Assembly (NCBI GenBank): GCA_020205615.1
Contig: CM035156.1
Location: forward strand, 19,123,128 to 19,187,127
DNA length: 64,000 bases
From: Panax quinquefolius
Taxonomy: Eukaryota > Streptophyta > Magnoliopsida > Apiales > Araliaceae
Reading direction: 5' to 3'
The notes under the pieces are model-generated. The model made no database searches. It worked only from the letters and a program-made list of their open reading frames with translations, and was not told the origin of the DNA. Made by a program: the position numbers and the translations under genes. Each line of letters opens with the position of its first letter. Positions within the stretch are counted from its first letter, which is position 1. Shown piece by piece: positions 1 to 10,663 of this stretch.

Positions 1-551
1 TCCCAAAATACAAATAGAATTACAGAAGAGTTCAAAAGGCGTCGGACCGGAGTTGTACTTGGAGACAAATCTGAATTGGACAAGTATTTAAGTGAAGATG
101 TGGAAGAAGATATTGATACTTTCGATATTTTGGGGTGGTGGAAAGCTAATAGTGCAAGATTCCCTATCCTTGCACGTATTGCCCGTGATGTGTTGGCTAT
201 TCCCATTTCTACTGTTGCTTCGTTGAGTCCGCATTTAGCACGGGGACGCATTCTTGATGCATTTAGGAGTTCATTGTCTCCTAATATGGTGGAAGCTCTC
301 ATATGTTCTCAAGATTGGGTTAAAGTGAAGAATCACATTGATGTGGAGGAAGATATCGACTTTGCTTCTAAACTTGAGTGTGGTAATAATTATTGTTTTT
401 GTTTATTGTCCCCTAATTAATGTTTTTGTTTATTGTCTCCAATTTGAGTTCATTCTCTACTAATTATTGTTTTTGTTTATTTTGTTCAGCAATATCCAAC
501 TTGAGCATTGGTACTAATGATGCCAATGTTTCCGTGACTCAACTTGATTAA
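1..551 (+). CDS. hAT transposase, C-terminal dimerisation region (partial, two exons)
   Basis: The frame is open from base 1, so the start is outside the window. The protein has the C-terminal dimerisation region of RICESLEEPER/Ac-type hAT transposases: FDILGWWKANSARFPILARI, then RDVLAIPISTVAS, then ILDAFRSSLSPNMVEALI and the CSQDW motif. This region mediates dimer formation of the transposase in the nucleus. A likely intron runs 383-489: GT at 383-384, a T-rich tract, and TTTGTTCAG before 490. Splicing keeps the frame and gives a short acidic tail ending in VTQLD, with stop TAA at 549-551. Without splicing the frame stops at 420. The conserved SAFSTGG block is altered: the frame reads LSPHLARG at 217-240 because of a compensated frameshift. 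The copy is probably inactive. Family assignment is secure; the intron is inferred. Confidence 0.85.
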
Positions 552-1834
552 TGAGGTAATGCCATCCTATTGAACAATTAAACTTCAAATGCATTAAAAT
601 AAGTTTACAAATAATTTGTAATTTAGACAAATACCATGATAATTTGTAATTGTTCTCTGTATTAGGAGCCATGTATGAATCATGTTTAGAGAAATTATTT
701 TTAGAGAATCATGTTTGAATATTACAGTTGAAATACATGGTGACTTAGGGGTACATTATTAATGAGAATACTTATTCAATTTGTTTAGTTTGAACTTAAG
801 TTGATCATTCCTGCTAAACATCCCATGAAGCTGATTTGATTTGATTTCAATATGATCCATCCATACAAGTGTACATAGAAAACAAAGTTGTATCAACAAT
901 GTCACTGGCTCATTTTTACAGGACCCCAAATGTATTGCACCTTCCATAGCAGTTTAAAAACATTCTTCCAACAAACATAATTACAGGACCCCAATTATTG
1001 TCTCTTTGAATTGCTTCAAATTCAATAATCATGTGAAAGTAAATTCATCATGTGAAAGTGAAAGTAATCCTGCAATCATTATATGTATTCCAGTTTTTTT
1101 AAACATTCTAAGGTGTTGGATCTTATTATATACTCTTCCCTTTTTCTGTTTGGGCATGTGATATTGTGATGTCTGAGGATCTTGTGGTGCATGTTCATGT
1201 TGTTGTTGCTAACTTCTTTGTTGGTTGTTGGTTGTTCTTGACTTGTTGTTGCGATTGCTTGTTGCTTGTTGCTTATTCTTTGTTGAGTGTTGCGATTGCT
1301 TGTTGATGTTGTTGGTACTTGATCTTAGGCTATTTGTATTCTTGACTTGTTATTGCAGATTGCTTGTTGCTTATTCTTTGTTGAGTGTTGCGATTCTTGA
1401 GATTGCTTGTTGATGTTGGTGCTAGTGCTAGGCTAATGCTGATCTCTTGCTCTCGCAACTAGTCTCTATAGTAGAATAAATTTATGTTGACTTGTTCTTT
1501 AGCTTCTTTGTTAAGTCATAACTTTGTTAAGGGTCTTAACTCTTAAGGACGATTAATTTGTTGGCTTGTTGGTATTCTTGACTTCTTCTTTATTTTTAAA
1601 CTTTATGTTGGATGTTCTTTGTTAAGTTGCTTTCTTTCTTTTCTTTGACGATTAATTTGTGTTGAGACAGTTAAGTTAAGTAGTTAACGATTAATTTCTT
1701 TTGATTTTAAACATATAAGTTATGTTGGATTTTAGTTCGGTTATTACCCGAATACCCGAATTATAATTCGATTATTAAATTATTGATAATTCGGTTATTT
1801 TCAAATTTCGGTTAGTAGTTCTTGATATTAGAAT
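552..1834 (+). other. hAT 3' untranslated and subterminal region, no gene
   Basis: AT-rich sequence between the transposase stop and the TIR. Around 1200-1440 it is rich in TTG-type words (TTGCTTGTTGC, CTTATTCTTTGTTGAGTGTT) and holds a short direct duplication: a segment of roughly 37 bp near 1253-1290 recurs near 1362-1400. Reading frames here are translations of this simple sequence and show no domain. Confidence 0.6.
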
Positions 1835-1907
1835 TACCATATAATTGGTTTTCGGTTATAATAGAATAGCTTATTCAGTTCGATTATAACCGAATGATCA
1901 CCCCTAG

Positions 1908-2374
1908 TGAAAGACGAGAACCGGAAGGCAATCACGATGCCGAAAGACCGAGGATCGATCTGGAACTGTCCGACACGGCCCCTATCGGTCACCAGAAAGA
2001 TATCGTCATCAAGTCGGCCAGGTATTAGATGGTCCGACATGTCTTTCTCGACAAGGCATACCATTGGAGCCTATAAAGAGATACAAATTAGATTACTAAT
2101 AATATTTTATATAATGTAATAAATTCGGATAATTTCGTGAAATATAAAAAAATATTACCTCTAGGAAGTGTATATGCGGGTATCCTCGGCAGACCCAACA
2201 CTCGATATCTGCCGGTACTGCTAGTAGGGGATCCTGAGATGCGACCCATAGTCTCAGCTCCTCATCCCGATTTAATACAATATCGGGAAGAGGGTATGAG
2301 AATCTAATAGCTCGAGAACCCTCCTAATAGTCTCCAAATCAATATCGCTCAATCCAAAGCCTCTGAAATCGGTT
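1908..2374 (-). pseudogene. Unrecognised minus-strand coding fragment with one intron, probably CACTA ORF
   Basis: Two coding-like blocks are joined by a good intron. The upstream block (about 2374-2159) reads RDEELRLWVASQDPLL, then VPADIECWVCRGYPHIHFLE. The intron is 2158-2071 (GTAATA ... CTCTTTATAG) and is phase 0. The downstream block begins APMVCLVEKDMSDHLIPGRL and continues with DDDIFLVTDRGRVGQFQ until the hAT insertion at 1907. In the first block there is a one-base frame change near 2288-2292, between ...ELLDSHTLFP and the DIVLNRDEE part, so the gene is broken. I do not recognise the family. It is on the same strand as, and downstream of, the CACTA transposase pieces and may be a CACTA-encoded or captured protein. 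The reading frames and the splice sites are directly visible; function is unknown. Confidence 0.5.
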
Positions 2375-2382
2375 CTGTAATG

Positions 2383-2387
2383 TATTC
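2383..2387. repeat. Target-site duplication TATTC, left copy
   Basis: TATTC directly precedes the LTR start TGTAAG at 2388 and matches 5833-5837 exactly. Confidence 0.9.
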
Positions 2388-3505
2388 TGTAAGACCCCGA
2401 ATTTTATGAAATGAAAGTATTCAATTTTCTTATAATTATTCTATTTAGTAAATGGTTAAATTGATAAAAGGTTAAAGTTAAGGGTGATATGTGAATTTTT
2501 TTCAAAGTAAACAAGTTGTTATAAAATAATCGGTTATAAAAGTATAGTAATACGCGTGGTTGCATAGAAGCACACGGTATTATACAATATTTTTGATTAT
2601 TGATGCTTATGTGTGAAGTCACTCAGTTTTATTCAATTATTGTCAAAGTATCATCTGCATAATATTTCTTATTATTAAATCAATAATTGAGATGACAAAG
2701 TTATTCATATTATTATTTGCAATATTGACAATGTCTAAAGTTACATCGAGGAGGTTTGGTCACCTAATTACTTGCTAGGCCGATAAGGAGAAATCCTTAT
2801 CGGAAAGCCCCCTCTTTCTTGCGAATGATCTGGTTTTTAAATATTGTGAGTTATAATATTAATGATGAATAAGTTCGTGTTGATTAAAGATGAAATTGAT
2901 AATTCTATTGTGTGGGAATTATTAGTATTAGTGGAAATCGACATTTATTTCGATAATAATTAATGTCTGGAGGTTATATTGACCAATCGGGTAATTAACC
3001 GAATAAATGAACTATTAATTACTATTAATTCACATGCTTATAACTATGTGTTCACATGTGTGTACTATTGATTTACATGATTTACTATTAGGGGAGTTGG
3101 TGCAAAATTGATAATATTTGCATGACTAAATTAAAAATGGAGGTATAGTTGAAGGTACTATACTGTAATTAGTTTTTTCACATAATTATATTATTGAGTC
3201 ACATGATTTACTATTGATTCACATGATTTACTATTAGGGGAGTTGATACAAAATTGATAATACTTGCATGACTAAATTAAAAATGGAGGTATAGATGAAG
3301 GTACTATACTGTAATTATTTTTTTCACATGTTTGGAACTATTGAGTCACATGATTTACTATTGATTCACATGATTTACTATTAGGTGAGGTGGTGCAAGT
3401 TTGATAATACTTGCAGGACTAAATTAAAAATGAAGAAAAAGTGGGAGGTATTATACTGTAATATTTCGAGCCCCAAAATGTGCAATTATGGACACTATAT
3501 TTTCC

Positions 3506-3513
3506 TATAAATA
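3506..3513 (+). promoter_or_regulatory. TATA box of the solo LTR
   Basis: TATAAATA lies in the context TTTTCCTATAAATAGAAGCTC. The same motif in the same context occurs in the LTRs of A (16434), B (TATAAATG near 26179), C (30357), D (41905) and, on the minus strand, in the 7.4-kb element (13087-13094). It marks the U3/R border. Confidence 0.7.
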
Positions 3514-3689
3514 GAAGCTCATTCCTTCATTATTTTTCACTAATTCACTAAGTCTCACAAGAGCAATTATTATAGAGAGAAATTATAGAGAGAAAGAAGA
3601 AGAGAAGTTGCTACCTCACTATTCTAGTATCCAGTTTTTTCTAAGGTAAGGGGTATTATTCTTTCGTATTCATGAAGAGAGTTATTTTC

Positions 3690-4160
3690 ATTCAAAACTC
3701 GTAAGGGTTGTTATTCCATTCTTTATTATTATGTTGGAATAACTTTGTCTATGAAAAATCTGCATATTACATGGTGAAATTCTTCTATTATTCCATTCTT
3801 TATTATTCTATTGGAATAACTTTTATGCATCTTGGTCTATTCATCGCCCACAGTGAATTCTGTTGTTATTCCATTCTTTATTATTACATTTGGAATATCA
3901 CATGCATGCGGATTCTGGCATGACCTAGTTCCATTCTTTATTATTACATTAGAATATCACATGCTGTGCGGATTCTTACGCGACACAGTTCCATTCTTTA
4001 TTATTCGGTTGGGAATAACACATGCATGCGATTACATCGCATGCACCGTTCTTTATTATTTTGTTGGAATAACATGTCTATATGGATTACCACATGCATG
4101 GTGAATGATCATTCGTATTCATTCTTTATTAAATTATGGAAATGATCTGTCTACGTGGAT
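3690..4160 (+). repeat. Array of TTATTCCA...TGGAATAA hairpin units in the LTR
   Basis: About five to six imperfect units of roughly 70-100 bp. Each has the core GTTATTCCATTCTTTATTAT, a few bases, then TTGGAATAAC, so TTATTCCA and TGGAATAA can pair. The units are joined by linkers rich in CATGCATGCG. The array lies downstream of the TATA box, so it should be in the transcript leader. Equivalent arrays are in every LTR of the family (for example 8440-9010 and 12350-12890 inverted, 16635-17230, 26375-26870, 30540-31020). Confidence 0.8.
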
Positions 4161-4289
4161 TACCGCATAACGGATGAAAATCTATTTACGATTTAGTATA
4201 TTACATTATATTAAGTATGAGATATCATTTCTTTTCTACTCATCATGGAAATATCATTTTCTTTGGTATTTTTTATGAGTTACTATTTA

Positions 4290-4540
4290 TGGATTACTAT
4301 TCACCTGATTATTATTCACTTCACTCGGGTATTCGGGGCACTTTTAGGTAATAGACTATTCACGAGAGTTACTATTTACTGATTCTTATTCACCCAAATT
4401 ACTATTCACTTTCGAATATTATTCACTTTCGGGTATTTGGGGTACTTTTCATGTCGAGAGTCTTATTCACGATGTACTATTCTCAAGTCTTATTCATAGA
4501 GTAGTACTATTATGGGTACTATTTACCCGAAAAATATATT
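4290..4540 (+). repeat. ACTATTCAC minisatellite in the LTR
   Basis: Many degenerate 9-15 bp units of the form GAGTTACTATTCAC or TTATTCACCCGA, with interspersed TATTCGGGGCACTTTT blocks. The inverted counterparts are at 8040-8270, 11925-12160 and 44560-44790. In element A a similar run sits upstream of the TATA box instead. Confidence 0.75.
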
Positions 4541-4729
4541 TCTTTTCTATCCAAATTATTTTTGATACATGAATATTATTCTTGAATTTTACTTCACAAA
4601 GCAGTATCATGTTGACAATTTGGATTTTTTTAAACTCTGGATAAATTTAAAGTCTTTAATATTTATCCTTGATTTCGTTTGATTAATGCTTATATCATTG
4701 TCATCATCCTCATGCTTATATTGTGATGA

Positions 4730-5110
4730 AAGTCATCTTTGGCTTACGTGTATGGATGGAATGTTGATTATTGGTTTTACAGTTATATATCTTTGGCTTA
4801 CGTGTAAAGATGGACTGTTGATTATTGGTTTTATAGTTGTATATCTTTGGCTTACGTACAAAGATGGATAGGTGTATGACATGATCATAACCACTAGTGA
4901 TAATAACGAATATCCTTGGCCCGTGGTGCATGGATAATTAGATGATATGATTGGCAGGATCATGACCATTAGTTAACAGTTGAATGTCTTTGGCCGTAGT
5001 GCACTGACAGACAATTGATTGGTATGATCATGACCATTGGTTTTATAGTTGAATATCTTTGGCCCGTAGTGCAAAGGTAGACAACTGATTGGTATGATCA
5101 TTGTTATTAC
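4730..5110 (+). repeat. CTTTGGCTTACGTGNANNGATGGA tandem array in the LTR
   Basis: Units of about 60-100 bp share TCTTTGGCTTACGTG or CTTTGGCCCGTAGTGCA, then a GATGGA-like word, then GATTGGTATGATCATGACCA or a GTTGATTATTGG linker. It is present in most LTRs of the family and forms the third repeat block after the TATA box. Confidence 0.7.
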
Positions 5111-5832
5111 ATTTGAATATTTTAGCCTTTGGGATAAGGATATTGAGTAAATGTTCTATTAAGCCTTTGTGGCAAGGAGAAACTGTTGATTTGCATGATT
5201 ATAAATATAAATTGTGAATTTAACTAAAATCTTTGGTGGTTCAGGTGAAGACAGGTGATGAAAGTTCTCTTTATCTTGGATATAATAAAGAACTATTAAT
5301 GGGTATTACAGGTATAAAGTTGATAATTTTTTTTTTAAAATCATAGAAGATAGTAGATATCATGCTCTACTTGACTCTTCTAATGGATTGCTTATTTCGC
5401 TGCAGTTGTTGATCTAAAACTTGTTGTCTATTGTATTCTATCAGTTGTTATACTGTTGAAGGCTAAGGATAATTTATTTTGCATTATCTTAGTCATAATA
5501 TTTCTTACTGGGCTAGTTGAACTCACCCTTTTCTTTCACTGTTCTCTTCAAGAAATGAGAATATAGCTGGGACGAGTCGGGGAATGGAGTGATGGTCCGA
5601 GATGGTGGCTATAGTAGTCCTCACTATTTTAATAAAATAGTGTGATAATAATTGTAACAAGAACTCCATTGAGTGTGGATATTGTCTAGAAGGTAATATT
5701 CGTGTTAAACTCCCAGCTATGTTTTGTCGTATTTTGTACGACGGTTGTTTAAAGAAATTTGTATTTGATTTCTGTAGTGTTGTATTTGGCGACCCAAGAT
5801 GGGTGATGTATACCTATTTTGGGGGCGTCACA

Positions 5833-5837
5833 TATTC
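5833..5837. repeat. Target-site duplication TATTC, right copy
   Basis: TATTC directly follows the LTR end GCGTCACA at 5832 and matches 2383-2387. Confidence 0.9.
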
Positions 5838-6106
5838 CGTATACGTATGTTAATTATATAATTTTATTTATGATTAAATATTATTAATAGCTAAATAGTA
5901 AGATGAGTTTTACCCGTATAGCTAAAAATTTGCTGAGAAAAGCTTAAACTAGATCCTTGGGTGTGTGGGCTCGATCCCAAAAACTCTAGAATGGTAGGAT
6001 CTTGGCCCAAGGTCCTCCCCAATGCCTAATAAAACATTCATAAAAGCAGGTCTTAAGTATTTGTGTGAGAACTTGACACATAAATAACTAAATCTGACAC
6101 ACTTAC
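5838..6106 (-). other. Probable CACTA intron sequence
   Basis: On the minus strand a perfect donor GTAAGT begins at 6106, just after the Transposase_24-like block. A possible acceptor (ATTACAG) lies at 2375-2381, on the far side of the solo LTR. With the LTR removed the intron would be close to 280 bp. The exon phases do not join cleanly, so the acceptor is tentative. No gene is seen here. Confidence 0.4.
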
Positions 6107-6305
6107 TGTCTTCGCCTCCTCGAGCAGCCGAGAACCCGATGGTGTGTACTATCCGGAGTTGACCACGGTTCTTCTTCGCCTACTCAGACTTTTTCTTGAA
6201 ATCATCAGCCTCCCAGTGCGCACACATAGCCTCCCAGACTAAATCGGAGACTATGCGGGGCTGATGATCTCTAATGGTGGTCCCGGGCTGGTCCACAACG
6301 CGACC
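6107..6305 (-). pseudogene. Plant transposase (Ptta/En/Spm, Transposase_24-like) fragment
   Basis: In the minus-strand frame that starts at 6305 the translation runs GRVVDQPGTTIRDHQPRIVS, then DLVWEAMCAHWEADDFKKKSE, a stop (TAG), then AKKNRG. The pattern V-W-x-A-M ... H-W ... KKSE-x-AKKNR is that of the plant transposase family Transposase_24 of En/Spm elements. A GTAAGT donor follows at 6106. The upstream transposase exon (6459-6266) overlaps in a different frame, which suggests that a deletion or frameshift fused two CACTA coding regions. It is inactive: there is an in-frame stop and no complete domain. Confidence 0.6.
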
Positions 6306-6459
6306 CCAGATTCAAATAGCAACTTGTAAAAAGTAGCAGCTGTATCATTTGGCACTTGCTTCGCACTGCTTGAAGAAGGTTCATATTCATCCCAGTCAAT
6401 AGTAGTAGGGCCATAAGCATCGACCAACATCTCAACTGGATCATAGTTTTTGACGTATG
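6266..6459 (-). pseudogene. CACTA TNP2-type transposase, exon 1 second half
   Basis: This is the continuation, left of the nest, of the transposase exon at 47319-47624. The frame opens at the element X border with YVKNYDPVEMLVDAYGPTTI, then a PSSSSAKQVPNDTAATFYKL stretch and LLFESGVALW. Plant TNP2-like proteins have the same layout after the Transpos_assoc domain: an acidic linker, then a PN.EA..FY.LL motif. Joined to the piece at 47319, the codons read through without a frame change (DSY|VKNYD). After GVALW the frame diverges from the family and ends at a stop near 6251, so the gene is truncated. Confidence 0.7.
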
Positions 6460-6803
6460 TGTGATGCCCCCAAAATAGGTATACATCACCCATTCTGAGT
6501 CGCCAAATACATGGTACAGAAACAACTACAACATCATTAATACAATTGTCGTGCAAAATACGTCAACACAAATACTGTGAGTTTAAATACAAATATTATC
6601 TTCTAGACAATATCCACACTCAAATAAGTCCTCATTACACTTATTGATACACTATTTTACAAAATAGTGAGGACTACTATAACAACTGCCTTGGACCATC
6701 ACTCCATACCCCGGCTAGTTCCTGCTAAATTCTCACCTCCTGAGAAGAAAAATGGAACAAAAAGGAAAAGAGTGAGCTTAACTAGCCCAGTAAATAATAT
6801 TAT
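6460..6803 (-). repeat. LTR of element X, terminal part (left)
   Basis: It begins with the shared LTR terminus TGTGATGCCCCC and runs to the insertion site of the 7.4-kb element. The interrupted sequence GCCCAGTAAATAATATTAT continues at 14225 with GACTAAGATAATATACAAC, exactly as in uninterrupted family members. Confidence 0.75.
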
Positions 6804-9800
6804 TATGACGCCCCCAAAACAGGTATACATCACCCATCTTGGATCGCCAGATACTTGGTACAGAACTCAACTACAAACTTAATTATACAACTACCGTGTA
6901 ATATACGACAAAACATAAACTGAGAGTTTTAATAAGAATATTGTTATCTAGAACTCTCAATGGAGTCCTTATTACAATTATTATCACACTATTTCACAGA
7001 ATAGTGAGGACTACTAAAGCCACTTATCCTGGACCATCACTCCATTCTCCGACTCGTCCCAGCTATATTCTCATTTCCTGAAGAGTAAAAGAAAGCAAAA
7101 GGGTAAGCTCAACTAGCCCAGTAAGAAATATTATGACTAAGATAATGCAGAATAAATTATCCTTAGCCTTCAACAGTGTTAAACTGATAAAATACAATAA
7201 ACATCAAGTTTAAGCTGCGGAATAATAAGCAATCCATTAGAAGAGTCAAGTAGAACATAATGTCTACTATCTCTTCTAGATTAAAAGTCCATCGTTAATA
7301 TTTCATTCCTATAATACTCAACAACAGTTCTTTGTTATACCCAAGACAAAAAGAACTATCATCACCTGTCTTCACCTAAACCACCAAAGATTATAATAAA
7401 ATCTACAATTCATATTTATAATCATGTAAATCAATAGTTTCTCCTTGCCACAAAGGCTTAATAGAACGTTTACTCAATATCCTTACCCCAAAGGCTAAAG
7501 ATATTCAAATGTAATAACAATGATCATACCAATCAGTTGTCTACCTTTGCACTACGGGCCAAAGATATTTAACTATAAAACCAATGGTCATGATCATACC
7601 ATTCAATTGTCTGTCAGTGTACCACGGCCAAAGACATTCAACTGTTAACTAATGGGCATGATCCTACCAATCACATCATCGAATAATCCATGTACTACGG
7701 GCCAAGGATATTCGTTATTATCACCAATGGTTATGATCATGTCATACACATGTCCATCTTTGCACGTAAGTCCAAAAATATACAACTGTAAAACCAATAA
7801 TCAACAGTCTATCTATGCACATAAACCAAAGATGACTTTCATCACAATATAAGCATGAGGATGATGACAATGATATAAGCATTAATCAAACGAAATCAAA
7901 GATAAATATTAAAGACTTTAAATTTATCCAGAGTTTAAAAATATCCAAATTGTCAACATGATACTGCTTTATGGAGTAAAATTCAAGAATAATATTCATG
8001 TACCAAAAATAATTTGGACAGAAAAGACATATTTTTCGGGTAAATAGTAGCCCGTGAATAGTACCCTATGAATAGTACTTCGGGAATAGTACCTCGTGAA
8101 TAGTACTCCGACATAAAAAGTACCCCAAACACCCGAGTGAATAATATTCGGGTGAATAGTAATTTGGGTGAATAGTAACTCGTGAATAGTACTACAAACC
8201 AAAAAGTGCCCCTTAATACTCGAGTGAATAATACTAGAGTGAATAGTAACTCGTGAATAGTAACTCGTAAAAATAAATACCAAAGAAAATGATATTCCAT
8301 GGCGAGTACAAAAGAAATGATATCTCAAATACAGTATAATAGAATATCTGAAACTCAGAAATAGATTTTCACCCGCCATTCGGTAATCCACGTGAGCAGA
8401 TCATTTCCACAATTTAATAAAGAATTAATACAAATGATCATTCACCATGCATGCGAGAATCCACAAAGACAAAGTTATTTCAAGAGAATAATAAAGAATG
8501 GAATAACGAGAAGAATTCACCGGGCATGCGATAGAATCCATGCATGACGCAGTTATTCAACAAAATAATAAATAATGAAACCGAATTAAATGCATACGCA
8601 TGCAGAATGGATAATCCAATGTAAATAATAAAGAATGGAACCGGTCATACATAATCCGCATGCAGACGGGATATTCCAATAGAATAATAAAGAATGGAAT
8701 AACGAAAGAATTTCACCGTGTATCAAGTAGATTACATAGGCAAAAAGTTATTCCAACATAATAATAAAGAATGGAATAACGGAAGAATTTCACCATGTAT
8801 GTGGTACTTAGATGTATGAAAGGTTATTCTAACATAATAATAAAGAATGGAATAAAAAAAAGAATTCACCGGGCATACGATAGTCACTTGCAGACGGAGT
8901 TATTCCAAATGAATAATAAAGAATGGAATAACGAAGAATTCACCATGCGTGCGGTGGTCCGCGTGAGCGAGTTATTCTAACAGAATAATAAAGAATGGAA
9001 TAACAGCTCCTACGAGTATTGAAATAAATAACTCTCTTCATGAATACAAAAAAATAATTCCCCTTACCTTAGAAGAAAACTGGATACTGGAATAGTGAAG
9101 TAGCAGACTTCTCTTCTTATTTCTCTCTATAATTTCTTAATAATAATTGCTCTTGTGAGACTTAGTGAATTGGTGAGAATTGAAAGAAGAATGAACTTCT
9201 ATTTATAGGAAAATATAGTTTTGATAATTGCACATTTTGGGGCTCGAAATATTACAGTATAATACCTTCCTCTTTTTCTTCATTTTTAATTTAGTCCTGC
9301 AAGTATTATCAAACTTGCACCACATCCCCTAATAGTAAATCATGTGAATCAATAGTAAAGCATGTGACTCAATAGTTCTAAACATGTGAAAAAAATAATT
9401 ATAGTATAATAACTTCATCTATTCCTCCATTTTTAATTTAGTCATGCAAATATTATCAATCTTGCACCAACTCCCCTAATAGTAAATCATGTGAATCAAT
9501 AGTACACACATGTGAACACATAGTTATAAGCATGTGAATTAATAGCAATTAATTATTTATTTATCTGGTTAATTACCCGATTGGTCAATATAACCTCCAG
9601 ACATAAATTATTATCGAAATAAATGTCGATTTCCACTAACATTAATAATTCGCAACACAATGGAAATATTTTTATAAAAAATTTCATTTTTGAAATTTCG
9701 AAGTTTGATTTTTTCCGAAAAAGTCAAGTATTGACTTTTTGACCAAAAAGTCAACCCTGGTAAATTTTTTGTTTATAGTCTATTTTTACTAATTTCATCG

Positions 9801-10334
9801 TTCCAGACTCAAATATCATGTCTGCGTCTCCAAATTCAACTCCGAACTCAAATTCAATTTTTAATAACATTCATCATTAATATTATAGCTCACAATATTA
9901 ACAACCAGATCGTTCTTAGGAAATAGGGGGCTTTCCGATAAGGATTTCTCCCTATTGGCGCGCAATTAGATTACCTAACCTCTCCTTGACAGAACTTCTA
10001 GACATCGTCAATATTGCAAATAATAATATGAATAACTTTATCGTCTCAATTATTAATTTAATAATATAAAATAATGTGACAATAATTGAATAAAACTGAG
10101 TGACTTCTCACGTAAGCATCAATAATCAAAAATATTGTACAATACCGTGTATTACTATACAACCACACGTATTACTATACTTTTATCACCGATTATTTTA
10201 TGACAACTTGTTTACTTTGAAAATTTTTCACATATCACCCTTAACTTTAACCTTTTATCAATTTAACCATTTACTAAATAGAATAATTATAAAAAAATTG
10301 AATACTTTCATTTCATAAAATTTGGGGTCTCACA
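6804..10334 (-). repeat. 3' LTR of the 7.4-kb element
   Basis: The left end reads TATGACGCCCCC where family members have TGTGACGCCCCC, so one base of the terminal dinucleotide has mutated. The right end is GGGGTCTCACA at 10334. It contains the inverted versions of all three repeat arrays. It is very similar to 10678-14219 by eye. Confidence 0.88.
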
Positions 10335-10348
10335 ATCTCCCCTCCTTA
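10335..10348 (-). other. Polypurine tract of the 7.4-kb element
   Basis: The minus strand reads TAAGGAGGGGAGAT immediately before the 3' LTR. The same tract precedes the 3' LTRs of B (39351-39364) and C (36002-36015). It primes plus-strand DNA synthesis. Confidence 0.8.
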
Positions 10349-10663
10349 TGAAATTTCGCCCTCAAAATTTACGTACCTTGTAGTTCGAAGAGATGAGAAT
10401 ACCTTGCTTTCTATTCGGATTATACCTTCTCGGTTATTTCCTCTGTATCATGATTTTTCCATTGCTCATCTCCTGTATTTTAGATATCATTCTAGAATAC
10501 ATCTTCAAAATAAAGGTTAATTAACATGCCACATATTATCCCTATATTCTGACCGACCAATTAAATAACACATAAGCTTAGGTAGGTCATACTAGTGAAA
10601 GATTAACCCGTCTTTCCCCTCCTAGTTCTAGTCTCACATCTCAGCCAGGGATCATATCCCTAA
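10349..10663 (-). other. Interior of the 7.4-kb element, no coding sequence
   Basis: Reading the minus strand, it starts like the leader of A and B (CTTAGGGATATGATCC, GAGATGTGAGA, AGTATGACCTACCTAAG, ATAGGGATAATATGTG). It then jumps, where gag should begin, to a short 3' region with GTACGTAAATTTTGAGGGCG before the PPT. No open frame is plausible. Confidence 0.8.

Larger units (their letters stand above)
1..1907 (+). mobile_element. hAT transposon, 3' part (5' part beyond window)
   Basis: The region starts inside a hAT transposase reading frame and ends in a typical plant hAT terminus. Between about 1730 and 1907 there are repeated TTCGGTTAT and ATAACCGAAT motifs, the subterminal pattern of plant hAT elements. 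The last bases, CACCCCTAG at 1899-1907, are the reverse complement of a CTAGGGGTG-type hAT TIR. The sequence then changes abruptly to GC-richer, coding-like DNA on the other strand, so the element appears to have inserted there. The expected 8-bp TSD cannot be checked because the left end lies outside the window. Where the element ends is uncertain by one or two bases. Confidence 0.75.
2388..5832 (+). mobile_element. Solo LTR of the large gypsy family (TSD TATTC)
   Basis: A 3,445-bp LTR with no internal domain. It starts TGTAAGACCCCG and ends GGGGGCGTCACA, and is flanked by identical 5-bp duplications TATTC (2383-2387 and 5833-5837). This shows one insertion followed by recombination between the two LTRs. 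Order inside: U3, then TATAAATA at 3506-3513, then an array of TTATTCCA hairpin units (about 3690-4160), an ACTATTCAC minisatellite (about 4290-4540) and a CTTTGGCTTACGTG array (about 4730-5110). The 3' end (ATGGGTGATGTATACC) is shared with every other LTR of the family in the window. It sits between CACTA coding blocks, in a probable intron. Confidence 0.92.

Noticed and set aside
1225..1413. Leu/Val/Cys-rich frame suggesting a small membrane peptide
   Set aside because: It comes from TTG-rich simple sequence in the hAT 3' region, with no homology recognised.
3690..4160. Regularly spaced repeats resembling a CRISPR array
   Set aside because: The units are imperfect, vary in length, recur in every LTR copy and lie in a plant genome. 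There is no spacer diversity and no cas genes.
7983..8391. Minus-strand frames with repeated YYSRVTIH and LLFT motifs
   Set aside because: These are the ACTATTCAC minisatellite read in all frames; the same appears at 12025-12306 and 44498-44800. There is no start context or conserved protein.
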